A stretch of DNA of 18,997 nt, taken from the NCBI GenBank assembly GCA_028565635.1, contig JAOXYB010016743.1, forward strand, positions 1 to 18,997, in the 5' to 3' direction. Made by a program: the position numbers and the translations under genes. The number at the start of each line of letters is the position of its first letter. The first letter of the stretch is position 1. The notes under the pieces are model-generated. The model was not told where the DNA came from, made no database searches, and saw only the letters and a program-made list of their open reading frames with translations. This document shows, one piece after another, positions 18,671-18,997 of the stretch. The DNA comes from Phoronis ovalis. Lineage: Eukaryota > Phoronida > Phoronidae.

Positions 18671-18826
18671 TGCGCAGCTAAGCTGCGCACTGGTTTCTTG
18701 CATCAGTCAGTTTCACGTGTATTTGTGCCGGTAAAATTGACCTGCAATATTGTTTGCAGTTTTGTTATTGGTGATCACAGAGCTAGATTAGTAAACTGAC
18801 CATATCATTAATTAGAGTAGGTAAGT
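18671..18826 (+). promoter_or_regulatory. candidate promoter and first exon of a plus-strand gene
   Basis: TGCGCAGCT-A-AGCTGCGCA (18671-18689) is a perfect 9-base inverted repeat containing two TGCGCA NRF1-type cores. CACGTG, a canonical E-box, follows at 18714-18719. GAGTAG/GTAAGTTG at 18820/18821 is an excellent plus-strand splice donor about 100 bases further on. Together these suggest a transcription start near 18720-18780 and a short first exon, with the gene body to the right of the window. No coding sequence is recognised. Confidence 0.3.
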
Positions 18827-18899
18827 TGTACTACGTCTTTTATGATAAAGAATGAGCACAGATGGTGGACTAATTTCCTGCATCGGCTTGACGGAAATA

Positions 18900-18941
18900 C
18901 TTACATGTCTTACTCTTAGTCTTACATGTTAACTTACATGT
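18900..18941 (+). repeat. short repeats of CTTACATGT
   Basis: CTTACATGT occurs three times in 42 bases (18900-18908, 18921-18929, 18933-18941), separated by 12 and then 3 bases. TACATG-type boxes may be binding sites or simple-sequence drift. Function unknown. Confidence 0.4.
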
Positions 18942-18997
18942 CCTCTTCTGACATCAGGCTGTAGTAGCCTCTAGGGTCAGATCTTCGTACTCAATTT

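Noticed and set aside
1-18997. CRISPR arrays, tRNA or rRNA genes, or a prokaryotic operon.
   Set aside because: No spaced identical repeats, no tRNA-like cloverleaf or rRNA cores were noticed, and the introns show the window is eukaryotic.

Overview
This is a eukaryotic, AT-rich animal nuclear window. It has spliced genes with GT-AG introns, long non-coding stretches and no operon, Shine-Dalgarno or CRISPR features. The two recognisable proteins are a ZIP-family metal transporter and the nuclear receptor coactivator NCOA6. The NCOA6 copy shares the diagnostic core blocks with vertebrates but is otherwise very divergent, which points to an invertebrate metazoan. A lophotrochozoan such as a mollusc is my best guess, but this is inference only.

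Layout. Positions 1-515 hold no recognised gene, possibly the 3' tail of a neighbour. An ETS-like promoter motif and a candidate 5' non-coding exon (about 530-631) lead, through a repeat-bearing intron (632-2085), into an intronless ZIP3-like coding region on the plus strand (2184-3263). From 3264 to 6174 is a convergent intergenic/3'-UTR zone with a diverged tandem duplication (3752-4380). The minus strand from 15569 down to 6175 carries NCOA6. I reconstructed six coding exons (15585-15449, 15250-12761, 11954-11352, 11068-10967, 10578-6859, 6230-6175) whose splice sites and reading phases all agree, giving a protein of about 2,363 residues. The last coding exon is only 56 bases. A candidate first non-coding exon of NCOA6 ends at 17750, with YY1-like and NRF1-like motifs nearby. 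From 18580 to the right end are promoter-like motifs, a strong plus-strand splice donor and a possible 12-base microexon, suggesting the start of another plus-strand gene.

The two main genes converge and need not be functionally linked. The ZIP protein would import zinc. NCOA6 would act in the nucleus, bridging nuclear receptors to the KMT2C/KMT2D histone methyltransferase complex.

I did not find a clearly new biological system. The most notable structural signals are a perfect 36-bp palindrome flanked by 7-bp direct repeats inside the first NCOA6 intron, a nested pair of inverted repeats inside the ZIP 5' intron that looks like a non-autonomous transposon, and the exclusively phase-1 intron architecture of NCOA6, which makes every internal exon skippable in frame.
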